From: Megalopta genalis
Lineage: Eukaryota; Arthropoda; Insecta; Hymenoptera; Halictidae
Direction of reading: 5' to 3'
DNA: 64,000 bases
Assembly: GCF_051020955.1 (NCBI RefSeq)
Contig: NW_027476096.1
Location: 2,852,001 to 2,916,000, forward strand
Notes under the pieces: model-generated
Database searches by the model: none
The model's input: only the letters and a program-made list of their open reading frames with translations
Told to the model about the DNA's origin: nothing
In this document: positions 38,321 through 50,800 of the stretch, piece by piece
Numbering within the stretch: the first letter of the stretch is position 1
Layout of the letters: every line of letters begins with the position of its first letter
Made by a program: the position numbers and the translations under genes

Positions 38321-40432
38321 AGTGCGCTTTAAATCCATGCGAAACACATCATTTGGCTTCAAATCAATGCGAAGTAGAAGGCTTAGCTTCAAATCCATGC
38401 GAATCAAACGGTTTAGCTTCAAATACTTGTGATGTACTTGATTTAGATTCAAGTGCGTGCGAAACAAACGAGTTAGCTTCAAATCCAAGCGAAACACATG
38501 ATATATCTTCAAATCAATGCAAGGTAGAAGGCTTAGCTTCAAATCCATGCGAATCAATCGGTTTAGCTTCAAATACTTGTGATATGCATAGTTTAGATTC
38601 AAGTGCATGCGAAACAAACGAGTTAGCTTCAAATCCATGCGAAACACATGATATATCTTCAAATCAATGCAAGGTAGAAGGCTTAGCTTCAAATCCATGC
38701 GAATCAATCGGTTTAGCTTCAAATACTTGTGATATGCATAGTTTAGATTCAAGTGCATGCGAAACAAACGAGATAGCTTCAAATCCATGCGAAACATATG
38801 ATTTAACATCAAATCAAAGCGAGGCAGAAGGCTGATCTTCGAATCCATGCAAAACAAATGGTTTAGCTTCAAATACTTGTGATATACTTGATTTAGATTC
38901 AAGTGCGTGCGAAACAAACGAGTTAGCTTCAAATCCAAGCGAAACACATGATTTATTTTCAAATCAATGCGAGGTGGAAGGCTTAGCTTCAAATCCATGC
39001 GAAACATATGATTTAACATCAAATCACTGCGAAGCAGAAGGCTGATATTCGAATCCATGCGAAACAAATGGTTTAGCTTCAAATACTTGTGATATACATG
39101 ATTTAGCTTCAACTGCATGCGAAACAAACGAGTTAGCTTTAAATCCATGCGAAACGTATGATTTAGCTTAAAATCAATGCGAAGTAGAAGGCTTAGCTTC
39201 AGATCCATGCGAATCAAACGGTTTAGCTTCAAATACTTGTGATATACTTGATTTAGATTCAAGTGCGTGCGATACAAACGAGTTAGTTTCAAATCCATGC
39301 GAAACACATGATTTAGCTTCAAATCAATGCGAAGTAGAAGGCTGATCTTCAAATTCTTGAGAAACAAATGATTTAGCGTCAGATAATTGCGATATAAGTG
39401 ATATGGCTTCAAATGCAGGTGATATAAACGACTTAGCTTCAAATCCAAAGGCATCACATGATTCAGTTTCAAATCAATGCGACACAGAAGGCTTAGCTTC
39501 AAATCCATGCGGATCAAATGGTACAGCGTCAAATACTTGTAATATACATGATTTATCTTCAACAGCGTGCGCAACATACGAGTTAGCTTCAAAGCCAGGC
39601 GAAACACATGATTTAGCTTCAAATCAATGCAAAGTAGAAGGCCTAGCTTCAAATCCACGCGAATCAAATGGTTTAGCTTCAAATGCTTGTGATATACATG
39701 ATTTAGATTCAAGTGCATGCGTAACAAACGAGATAGCATCAAATCCATGCGAAACATATGATTTAACATCAAATCAAAGCGAGGCAGAAGGCTGATCTTC
39801 GAATCCATGCAAAACAAATGGTTTAGCTTCAAATACTTGTGATATACATGATTTAGCTTCAACTGCATGCGAAACAATCGAGTTAGCTTTAAATCCATGC
39901 GAAACGTATGATTTAGCTTAAAATCAATGCGAAGTAGAAGGCTTAGCTTCAGATCCATGCGAATCAAACGGTTTAGCTTCAAATACTTGTGATATACTTG
40001 ATTTAGATTCAAGTGCGTGCGATACAAACGAGTTAGTTTCAAATCCAAGCGAAACACATTATTTATCTTCAAATCAATGCAAAGTAGAAGGCCTAGCTTC
40101 AAATCCACGCGAATCAAATGGTTTAGCTTCAAATGCTTGTGATATACATGATTTAGATTCAAGTGCATGCGTAACAAACGAGATAGCTTCAAATCCATGC
40201 GAAACATATGATTTAACATCAAATCAAAGCGAGGCAGAAGGCTGATCTTCGAATCCATGCAAAACAAATGGTTTAGCTTCAAATACTTGTGATATACACG
40301 ATGTAGTTTCAAATGCATGCGAAACAAACGAGTTAGCTTAAAATCCAAGCCAAACACATGATTTAGCTTAAAATCAATGCGAAGTAGAAGTCTTTTCTTC
40401 GAATCCATGCGAATCAAATGGTTTAGCTTCAA
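38213..40432 (-). other. Longest open frame in the window (739 codons), judged non-coding
   Basis: This minus frame has no stop in any of the five consensus units and reads as 10-residue repeats like FRMDLKLTRL and VYHKYLKLNH. The first codon is TTG (40430-40432 read in reverse) and the first ATG is codon 9. Near 38280 an extra base shifts the reading to the other minus frame (VFEAKSFVSR), which ends at the TGA inherent in C units at 38213-38215. The length follows from the local lack of indels. There is no unique N- or C-terminal part, splice context or regulatory sequence. A coding role is not excluded, but nothing supports it. Confidence 0.75.
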
Positions 40433-40970
40433 ATATTTCTAATATACATGATTTAGCTTAAAATGCCGGCGAAACAAACGAGTTAGCTTCATAAATAAGC
40501 GAAACAAATGATTTATCGACAAATTCATGCGAAACACATGGTTTAGCTTAATATTCATGCGAACCAAATGTTTCAATTTAAAATACTTGTGATATATATG
40601 ATTTAGCTTCAACTGCATGCGAAACAAACGAGTGCGCTTTAAATCCATGCGAAACACATGATTTTGCTTCAAATCAATGCGAAGTAGAAGGCTTAGCTTC
40701 AAATCCATGCGAATCAAACGGTTTAGCTTCAAATACTTGTGATATGCATAGTTTAGATTCAAGTGCATGGGAAAAAAACGAGTTAGCTTCAAATACAAGC
40801 GAAACACATGATTTATCTTCAAATCAATGCGAGGTAGAAGGCTTAGCTTCAAATCAATGCGAATCAAACGGTTTAGCTTCAAATACTTGTGATATGCTTG
40901 ATTTATATTCAAGTGCATGCGAAACAAACGAGATAGATTCAAATCCATGCGAAACACATGATTATAATTC
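38321..40970 (+). repeat. Indel-free satellite block of about 2.65 kb
   Basis: Register is constant throughout: every unit is exactly 30 bp, unlike most of the window. Variants common here are rare elsewhere: gaatcaatcggtttag, gatatgcatagtttag, ttagattcaagtgcatgc, and gaggcagaaggctgatcttc. Internal repeats are multiples of 150 bp: 150 (38491-38790), 450 (about 39600-39840 versus 40050-40290) and 750 (about 39091-39300 versus 39841-40050). The block ends at the extra base in gattataattccaaatc near 40971. Confidence 0.88.
38491..38790 (+). repeat. 150-bp tandem duplication
   Basis: Bases 38491-38640 and 38641-38790 are nearly identical, both with atatatcttcaaatcaatgc, gaatcaatcggtttag and gatatgcatagtttag. 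I saw one difference (agttagcttc versus agatagcttc). It shows directly that the 150-bp repeat acts as the unit of duplication. Confidence 0.9.
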
Positions 40971-43900
40971 CAAATCAATGCGAAGTAGAAGGCCTAGCCT
41001 TAAATCCATGGGAATCAAATGGTTTAGCTTCAAATACTTCTGATATACATGATTTAGCTTCAACTGCATGCGAAACACACGCGTTAGTTTCAAATCAATG
41101 CGAAACACATGATTTAGCTTCAAATCAATGCGAAGTAGAAGGCTGATCTTCGAATCCACACGAAACAGACGGTTTAGATTCAAATAGTTGTAATATACAT
41201 GATTTAGCAGCAACAGCATGCGAAACAAACGAGTTAGCTTCAAATCCATGCGAAACGCATGATTTAGCTTCAAATCAATGCGAAGTAGAAGGCGTATCTT
41301 CGACTCCATGCGAAACAAATGGAATAGCTTCAAATACTTGGGATTACATGATTCAGATTCAACTGCATGCGAAACAAACGAGCTGGCTTCAAATTTCACC
41401 GAAACAAATGATTTAGCTTCAAATCAATGCGAAGTAGAAGGCTGATCTTCGAATCCACACGAAACAGATGGTTTAGATTCAAATACTTGTAATATACATG
41501 ATTTAGGTTCAACAGCATGCGAAACATACGAGAATACTTCAATTCCAAAGGAATCACGTGATTTAGCTTCAAATCAATGCGAAGTAGAAGGCTAATCTTC
41601 GAAACCATGCAAAACAAATCATTTAGATTCAAATACTTGTGATATAAATGATTTAGCTTCAAATGCATGCGAAACAAACGAGTTAGTTTCAAATCCATGC
41701 GTATCACATGATTTACCTTCAAATCAATGCGAAGTAGAAGGATTAGCTTCAAATCCAAGCGACTCACATGATTTAGCTTCAAACAATTGTGATATACATG
41801 ATTCAGCTTCAACTGCATGTGAAACAAACGTGTTAGCTACAAATTCAGGCGATAGACATGATTCAGATTCCAATCAATGCGATGTAGAAGGCTCAGCTTC
41901 AAATCCATGCGAAAAAAATGATTTAGCTTCAAATACTTGTGATAAACATAAATTAGCTTCAAATGCAAGCGAAACAATCGAGTTAGGTACAAATCCATGC
42001 GAAACACATGGTTTAGCTTTAAATCAATGCGAAGTAGAAGGCTTATCTTCGAATCCGTGCAAAACAAATGGTTTAGCTTCAAACACTTGTGATATACATG
42101 ATTTAGCTTCAACTGCATGTGAAACAAACGAGTTAGCTTAAAATCCAAGCGAAACACATGATTTGTCTTCTAATCAATGCGAAGTAGAAGGGTTATCTTC
42201 GAATCCATGCGAAACAAATGGTTTTGCTTCAAGTACTTGTGATATACTTGATTTAGCTTCAAGAGCATGCGAAACAAACGAGTTAGCTTCAAATCCCTGC
42301 GAAACACAGGATTCAGCTTCAAATCAATGCGAAGTAGAAGGCTGATCTTCAAATCCATGCGAAACAAATGGTTTAGCTTCAAATACTTGTAATATACATG
42401 ATTTAGCTTCAACTGCATGCGAAACAAACGAGTTATCTTCAAATTAATGCGAAGTAGAAGGCTTAGCTTCAAATCCATGCGAATCAAACGGTTTAGCTTC
42501 AAATACTTGTGATATACTTGATTTATATTCAAGTGCATGCGAAACAAACGAGATAGCTTCAAATGCATGCGAAACAAACGAGTTAGTTTCAAATCCATGC
42601 GTATCACATGATTTAGCTTCAAATCAATGCGAAGTAGAAGACTTAGCTTCAAATCCAAGCGAAACAAATTATTCAGATTCAAATCAATGCGAAGTTGAAG
42701 GCTTAGCTTCTAATCCTTGCGAATCACATGATTTAGCTTCAAATAAATGCGTAGAGGAAGGCATATCTTCAAATCCATGCGAAACAATTGGTTTAGCGTC
42801 AAATACTTGTGATATACATGATTTAGATTCAACTGCATGCGAAACGAACGAGTTAGCTTCAAATCCAAGCGAAATACATGACTTAGCTTCTAATCAATGT
42901 GAAGTAGAAGGCTTAGCTTCAAATCCATGCAAAACAAATGGTTTAGCTTCAAACACTTGTGATATACATGATTTAGCTTCAACTGCATGTGAAACAAACG
43001 AGTTAGCTTAAAATCCAAGCGAAACACATGATTTGTCTTCAAATCAATGCGAAGTAGAAGGGTTATCTTCGAATCCATGCGAAACAAATGGTTTTGCTTC
43101 AAGTACTTGTGATATACTTGATTTAGTTTCAAGAGCATGCGAAACAAACGAGTTAGCTTCAAATCCATGCGAAACACAGGATTCAGCTTCAAATCAATGC
43201 GAAGTAGAAGGCTGATCTTCAAATCCACGCGAAACAAATGGTTTAGCTACAAATACTTGTGATATACATGATTTAGCTTCAACTGCAGGCGAAACAAACG
43301 AGTTAGCTTCATAGCCATGCGAAACACATGATTTAGCTTCAAGTAAAAGCGAAGTAGAAGCCTGATCTTCGAATCCATGCGAAACAAATGGTTTAGCCTC
43401 AAATATTTGTGTTATACATGATTTAGCTTCAATAGTATGCGAAACACACGAGTTAGCTTCAAATCCTTGCGATAGACATGATTTAGCTTCAAATCAATGC
43501 GAAGTAGAAGGCTTATCTTCGAACCCATGCGAAACAAATGTTTCTGCTTCAAATACTTGTGATATACATGATTTAGCATCAACTGCATGCGAAACACACG
43601 CGTAAGCTTCAAATCCATGCGAAACACATGATTTAGCTTCAAATCAATGCGAAGTAGAATGCTGAGTTTCAAATCCATGAGAAACAAATGGTTTAGCTTC
43701 AAATGCTTGTGATATACATAATTTAGCTTCAACTGCATGCGAAACAAACTAGTTAGCTTCAAATCCATGCGAAACACATTATTTAGCATCAAATCAATGC
43801 GAAGTAGGAGGCTTATCTTCAAATCCATGCGAAACAAATCGTTTAGCTTCAAATACTTGTGATATACATGATTTAGCTTCAACTGCATGCGAAACAAACG

Positions 43901-46900
43901 ATTTAGGTTCAAATCCATGCGAAACACGTGATTTAGCTTCAAATCAGTGTGTAGTATAAGGCGTATCTTCGAATCAATGCGAAACAAATCATTTAGCTTC
44001 AAATACTTGTGATATATACGATTTAGCTTCAAATGCAGGCGAAACAAACGAGTTAGCTTCAAATCCATGTGAAACACATGATTTAGCTTCAAATAAATGC
44101 GAAGAGGAAGGCTCAGCTTCAAATCCATGCGAATCAAATGGTTTAGTTTCAAATAGTTGTGATATACATGATTCAGATTCAACTGCGTGCGAAACGAGCG
44201 AATTAGCTTCAAATCCTAGCGAAACACGTGATTTAGCTTCAATTCAATACGAAGTAGAAGGCTGAGCTTCAAATTCATGCGAAACGAATGGTTTAGGTTC
44301 AAATACTTGTGATATACATGATTTAGCTTCAACAGCATGCGAAACATACGAGAATACTTCAATTCCAAAGGAATCACGTGATTTAGCTTCAAATCAATGC
44401 GAAGTAGAAGGCTAATCTTCGAAACCATGCGAAACAAATCATTTAGATTCAAATACTTGTGATATACATGATTTAGCTTCAAATGCATGCGAAACAAACG
44501 AGTTAGTTTCAAATCCATGCGTATCACATGATTTACCTTCAAATCAATGCGAAGTAGAAGGATTAGCTTCAAATCCAAGCGACTCACATGATTTAGCTTC
44601 AAACAATTGTGATATACATGATTCAGCTTCAACTGCATGTGAAACAAACGAGTTAGCTTCAAATCCAAGCGAAACACATGACAGCTTCTAATCAATGCGA
44701 AGTAGAAGGCTTAGCTTCAATTCCATGCGAATCAAATTGTTTAGGTTCAAATACTTGTGATATACATGATTTAGCTTCAAATGCAAGCGAAACAATTGAG
44801 TTAGGTACAAATCCATGCGAAACACATGGTTTAGCTTCAAAACAATGCGAAGTAGAAGGCTTATCTTCGAATCCATGCAAAACAAATGGTTTAGCTTCAA
44901 ACACTTGTGACATACATGATTTAGCTTCAACTGCATGTGAAACAAACGAGTTAGCTTAAAATCCAAGCGAAACACATGATTTGTCTTCAAATCAATGCGA
45001 AGTAGAAGGGTTATCTTCGAATCCTTGCGAAACAAATGGTTTTGCTTCAAGTACTTGTGATATACTTGATTTAGCTTCAAGAGCATGCGAAACAAACGAG
45101 TTAGCTTCAAATCCATGCGAAACACAGGATTCAGCTTCAAATCAATGCGAAGTAGAAGGCTGATCTTCAAATCCATCCGAAACAAATGGTTTAGCTACAA
45201 ATACTTGTGATATACATGATTCACCTTCAACTGCATGCGAAACAAACGAGTTATCTTCAAATTAATGCGAAGTAGAAGGCTTGGCTTCAAATCCATGCGA
45301 ATCAAACGGTTTAGCTTCAAATACTTGTGATATACTTGATTTACATTCAAGTGCTTGCGAAACAAACGAGATTGCTTCAAATCCATGCGAAACATATGAT
45401 TTAACATCAAATCAATGCGAAGCAGAAGGCTGATCTTCGAATCCATGCGAAACAAATGGTTTAGCTTCAAATACTTGTGATATACATGATTTAGCTTCAA
45501 CTGCAGGCGAAACAAACGAGTTAGCTTCATAGCCAAGCGAAACACATGATTTAACAACAAATTCATGCGAGACACATGGTTTAGATTTATACTCATGCCA
45601 AACAAATGGTTTAGCTTTAAATACTTGTGATATACATGATTTAGCTTCAACTGCACGCGAAACAAACCAGTTAGCTTCAAATCCATGCGAAACACATGAT
45701 TTAGCTTCAAATCAATGCGAAGTAGAAGACTTAAATTCAAATCCAAGCGAAACAAATTATTTAGATTCAAATCAATGCGAAGTTGAAGGCTTAGCTTCTA
45801 ATCCTTGCGAATCACATGATTTAGCTTCAAATAAATGCGTAGAGGAAGGCTTATCTTCAAATCCATGCGAAACAATTGGTTTAGCGTCAAATACTTGTGA
45901 TATACATGATTTAGATTCAACTGCATGCGAAACGAACGAATTAGCTTCAAATCCAAGCGAAACACATGACTTAGCTTCTAATCAATGTGAAGTAGAAGGC
46001 TTAGCTTCAAATCCATGCGAATCAAATGGTTTAGGTTCAAATACTTGTGATATACATGATTTAGCTTCAACTGCATGCGAAACAAACGATTTAGGTTCAA
46101 ATCCATGCGAAACACATGATTTAGCTTCAAATCAGTGCGAAGTATAAGGCGTATCTTCGAATCAATGCGAAACAAATCATTTAGCTTCAAATACTTGTGA
46201 TATACACAATTTAGCTTCAAATGCAGACGAAACAAACGAGTTACCTTCAAATCCATGCGAAACACATGATTTAGCTTCAAATAAATGCGAAGAGGCAGGC
46301 TCAGCTTCAAATCCATGCCAATCAAATGGTTTAGTTTCAAATAGTTGTGATATACATGATTCAGATTCAACTGCGTGCGAAACGAGCGAATTAGCTTCAA
46401 ATCCAAGCGAAACACGTGATTTAGCTTCAATTCAATACGAAGTAGAAGGCTAATCTTCGAAACCATGCGAAACAAATCATTTAGATTCAAATACTTGTGA
46501 TATACATGATTTAGCTTCAACTGCATGCGAAACAAACGACTTAGCTTCAAATCCAGGCGACACACATGATTTAGCTTCAAATCAATGCGAAGTAGAAGGC
46601 TTATCTTCGAATCCATGCAAAACAAATGGTTTAGCTTCAAACAATTGTGATATACATGATTTAGCTTCAACTGCATATGAAACAAACGAGTTAGCTTAAA
46701 ATCCAAGCGAAACACATGATTTGTCTTCAAATCAATGCGAAGTAGAAGGGTTATCTTCGAATCCTTGCGAAACAAATGGTTTTGCTTCAAGTACTTGTGA
46801 TATACTTGATTTAGCTTCAAGAGCATGCGAAACAAACGAGTTAGCTTCAAATCCATGCGAAACACAGGATTCAGCTTCAAATCAATGCGAAGTAGAAGGC

Positions 46901-49900
46901 TGATCTTCAAATCCATGCGAAACAAATGGTTTAGCTACAAATACTTGTGATATACATGATTTAGCTTCAACTGCATGAAAAACAAACGAGTTATCTTCAA
47001 ATTAATGCGAAGTAGAAGGCTTTGCTTCAAATCCATGCGAATCAAACGGTTTAGCTTCAAATACTTGTGATATACTTGATTTACATTCAAGTGCATGCGA
47101 AACAAACGAGATTGCTTCAAATCCATGCGAAACATATGATTTAACATCAAATCAATGCGAAGCAGAAGGCTGATCTTCGAATCCATGCGAAACAAATGGT
47201 TTAGCTTCAAATACTTGTGATATACATGATTTAGCTTCAACTGCAGGCGAAACAAACGAGTTAGCTTCATAGCCATGCGAAACACATGATTTAGCTTCAA
47301 GTAAAAGCGAAGTAGAAGCCTGATCTTCAAATCCATGCGAAACAAATGGTTTAGCCTCAAATATTTGTGTTATACATGATTTAGCTTCAATAGTATGCGA
47401 AACACACGAGTTAGCTTCAAATCCTTGCGATTGACATGATTTAGCTTCAAATCAATGCGAAGTAGAAGGCTTATCTTCGAACCCATGCGAAACAAATGTT
47501 TCTGCTTCAAATACTTGTGATATACATGATTTAGCATCAACTGCATGCGAAACACACGCGTAAGCTTCAAATCCATGCGAAACACATGATTTAGCTTCAA
47601 ATCAATGCGAAGTAGAATGCTGAGTTTCAAATCCATGAGAAACGAATGGTTTAGCTTCAAATGCTTGTGATATACATAATTTAGCTTCAACTGCATGCGA
47701 AACAAACGAGTTAGCTTCAAATCCATGCGAAACACATTATTTAGCATCAAATCAATGCGAAGTAGGAGGCTTATCTTCAAATCCATGCGAATCAAATTGT
47801 TTAGGTTCAAATACTTGTGATATACATGATTTAGCTTCAACTGCATGCGAAACAAACGATTTAGGTTCAAATCCATGCGAAACACATGATTTAGCTTCAA
47901 ATCAGTGTGTAGTATAAGGCGTATCTTCGAATCAATGCCAAACAAATCATTTAGCTTCAAATACTTGTGATATATACGATTTAGCTTCAAATGCAGGCGA
48001 AACAAACGAGTTAGCTACAAATCCATGCGAAACACATGATTTAGCTTCAAATAAATGCGAAGAGGAAGGCTCAGCTTCAAATCCATGCGAATCAAATGGT
48101 TTAGTTTCAAGTAGTTGTGATATACATGATTCAGATTCAACTGCGTGCGAAACGAGCGAATTAGCTTCAAATCCTAGCGAAACACGTGATTTAGCTTCAA
48201 TACAATACGAAGTAGAAGGCTAATCTTCGAAACCATTGCGAAACAAATCATTTAGATTCAAATACTTGTGATATACATGATTTAGCCTCAAATGCGTGCG
48301 AAACAAACGAGTTAGCTTCAAATCCAAGCGAGTCGCATGATTTAGCTTCAAATCAATGCGAAGTAGAAGGCTTAGCTTCAAACCCATGCGATACAAATTG
48401 TTCAGCTTCAAATACTTGTGGTATTCATGATTTAGCATCAACTGCTTCCGAATCCAACGAGTCAGCTTCAAATCCATGCGAAACACATGATTTAGCTTCA
48501 AATTCATGCGAAACACATGGTTTAGCTTAATATTCATGGGAAACAAATGCTTCAGCTTCAAATACTTGTGATATAGATGATTTAGCTTCCACTGCATGCG
48601 AAACGAACCAGTTAGCTTCAAATCCAAGCGAGACACATGATTTAGCTTCAAATCAATGCGAAGTAGAAGGCTTAGCTTCAAATCCATGCGAATCAAATTG
48701 TTTAGGTTCAAATACTTGTGATACACATGATTTAGCTTCAACTGCATGCGAAACAAACGATTTAGGTTCAAATCCATGCGAAACACATGATTTAGCTTCA
48801 AATCAGTGTGTAGTATAAGGCGTATCTTCGAATCAATGCCAAACAAATCATTTAGCTTCAAATACTTGTGATATACAGGATTTAGCTTCAAATGCAGGCG
48901 AAACAAACGAGTTAGCTTCAAATCCATGCGAAACACATGATTTAGCTTCAAATAAATGCGAAGAGGAAGGCTCAGCTTCAAATCCATGCGAATCAAATGG
49001 TTTAGTTTCAAATAGTTGTGATATACCTGATTCAGATTCAACTGCGTGCGAAACGAGCGAATTAGCTTCAAATCCTAGCGAAACACGTGATTTAGCTTCA
49101 ATTCAATACGAAGTAGAAGGCTGAGCTTCAAATTCATGCGAAACGAATGGTTTAGGTTCAAATACTTGTGATATACATGATTTAGCTTCAACAGCATGCG
49201 AAACATACGAGAATACTTCAATTCCAAAGGAATCACGTGATTTAGCTTCAAATCAATGCGAAGTAGAAGGCTAATCTTCGAAACCATGCGAAACAAATCA
49301 TTTAGATTCAAATACTTGTGATATACATGATTTAGCTTCAAATGCATGCGAAACAAACGAGTTAGGTACAAATCCATGCGAAACACATGGTTTAGCTTCA
49401 ATCAATGCGAAGTAGAAGGGTTATCTTCGAATCATGCAAAACAAATGGTTTAGCTTCAAACACTTGTGATATACATGATTTAGCTTCAACTGCATGTGAA
49501 ACAAACGAGTTAGCTTAAAATCCTAGCGAAACACATGATTTGTCTTCAAATCAATGCGAAGTAGAAGGGTTATCTTCGAATCCTTGCGAAACAAATGGTT
49601 TTTCTTCAAGTACTTGTGATATACATGATTTAGCTTCAACTGCATGCGAAACAAACGAGTTATCTTCAAATTAATGCGAAGTAGAAGGCTTAGCTTCAAA
49701 TCCTTGCGAATCAAACGGTTTAGCCTCAAATACTTGTGATATACTTGATTTATATTCAAGTGCATGCGAAACAAACGAGATTGCTTCAATCCATGCGAAA
49801 CATATGATTTAACATCAAATCAATGCGAAGCAGAAGGCTGATCTTCGAATCCATGCGAAACAAATGGTTTAGCTTCAAATACTTGTGATATACATGATTT

Positions 49901-50800
49901 AGCTTCAACTGCAGGCGAAACAAACGAGTTAGCTTCATAGCCAAGCGAAACACATGATTTAACAACAAATTCATGCGAAACACATGGTTTAGATTTATAT
50001 TCATGCCAAACAAATGGTTTAGCTTTAAATACTTGTGATATACATGATTTAGCTTCAACTGCACGCGAAACAAACCAGCTAGCTTCAAATCCATGCGAAA
50101 CACATGATTTAGCTTCAAATCAATGCGAAGTAGAAGACTTAGCTTCAAATCCAAGCGAAACATATTATTTAGATTCAAATCAATGCGAAGTTGAAGGCTT
50201 AGCTTCTAATCCTTGCGAATCACATGATTTAGCTTCAAATAAATGCGTAGAGAAGGCTAATCTTCAAATCCATGCGAAACAATTGGTTTAGCGTCGAATA
50301 CTTGTGATATACATGATTTAGATTCAACTGCATGCGAAACAAACGAGTTAGCTTCAAATCCAAGCGAAACACATGATTTAGCTTCAAGTAAAAGCGAAGT
50401 AGAAGCCTGATCTTCGAATCCATGCGAAACAAATGGTTAGCCTCAAATATTTGTGTATACATGATTTAGCATCAATAGTATGCGAAACACACGAGTTAGC
50501 TTCAAATCCTTGCGATAGACATGATTTAGCTTCAAATCAATGCGAAGTAGAAGGCATAGCTTCAAATCCATGGGAATAAAATGGTTTATCTTCAAATACT
50601 TGTGGTATGCATGACTTATCTTCAACTGCATGCGAAACAAACGAGTTAGCTTCAAATCCATGCGAAACATATGATTTAACATCAAATCAATGCGAAGCAG
50701 AAGGCTGATGTTCGAATCCATGCGAAACAAATGGTTTAGCTTCAAATACTTGTGATATACATGATTTAGCATCAACTGCATGCGAAACAAACGAGTTAGC
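40971..50800 (+). repeat. Diverged satellite block with interspersed recurring segments
   Basis: Register is constant from about 41400 to 44690 and from 44700 to 48230, with few indels. Several marked segments recur at unequal distances. Units with agaatacttcaattccaaag occur at 41530, 44350 and 49209. The segment starting acatgatttgtcttc occurs at about 42151, 43021, 44969, 46709 and, broken off early, 49529. aaataaatgcgtagag occurs near 42742, 45831 and 50240. Bases 43412-44050 match 47370-48010 at an offset of 3958 bp. Units are more varied than in 9-34 kb, suggesting older or more reshuffled copies. No unique sequence was seen. Confidence 0.85.

Noticed and set aside
38213..40432. A 739-residue minus-strand protein made of 10-residue Leu/Lys/Arg-rich repeats
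   Set aside because: The frame is open in the consensus of all five units, so long runs are expected wherever indels are few. The first codon is TTG, the run crosses a one-base insertion near 38280 into another frame, and it has no unique ends.
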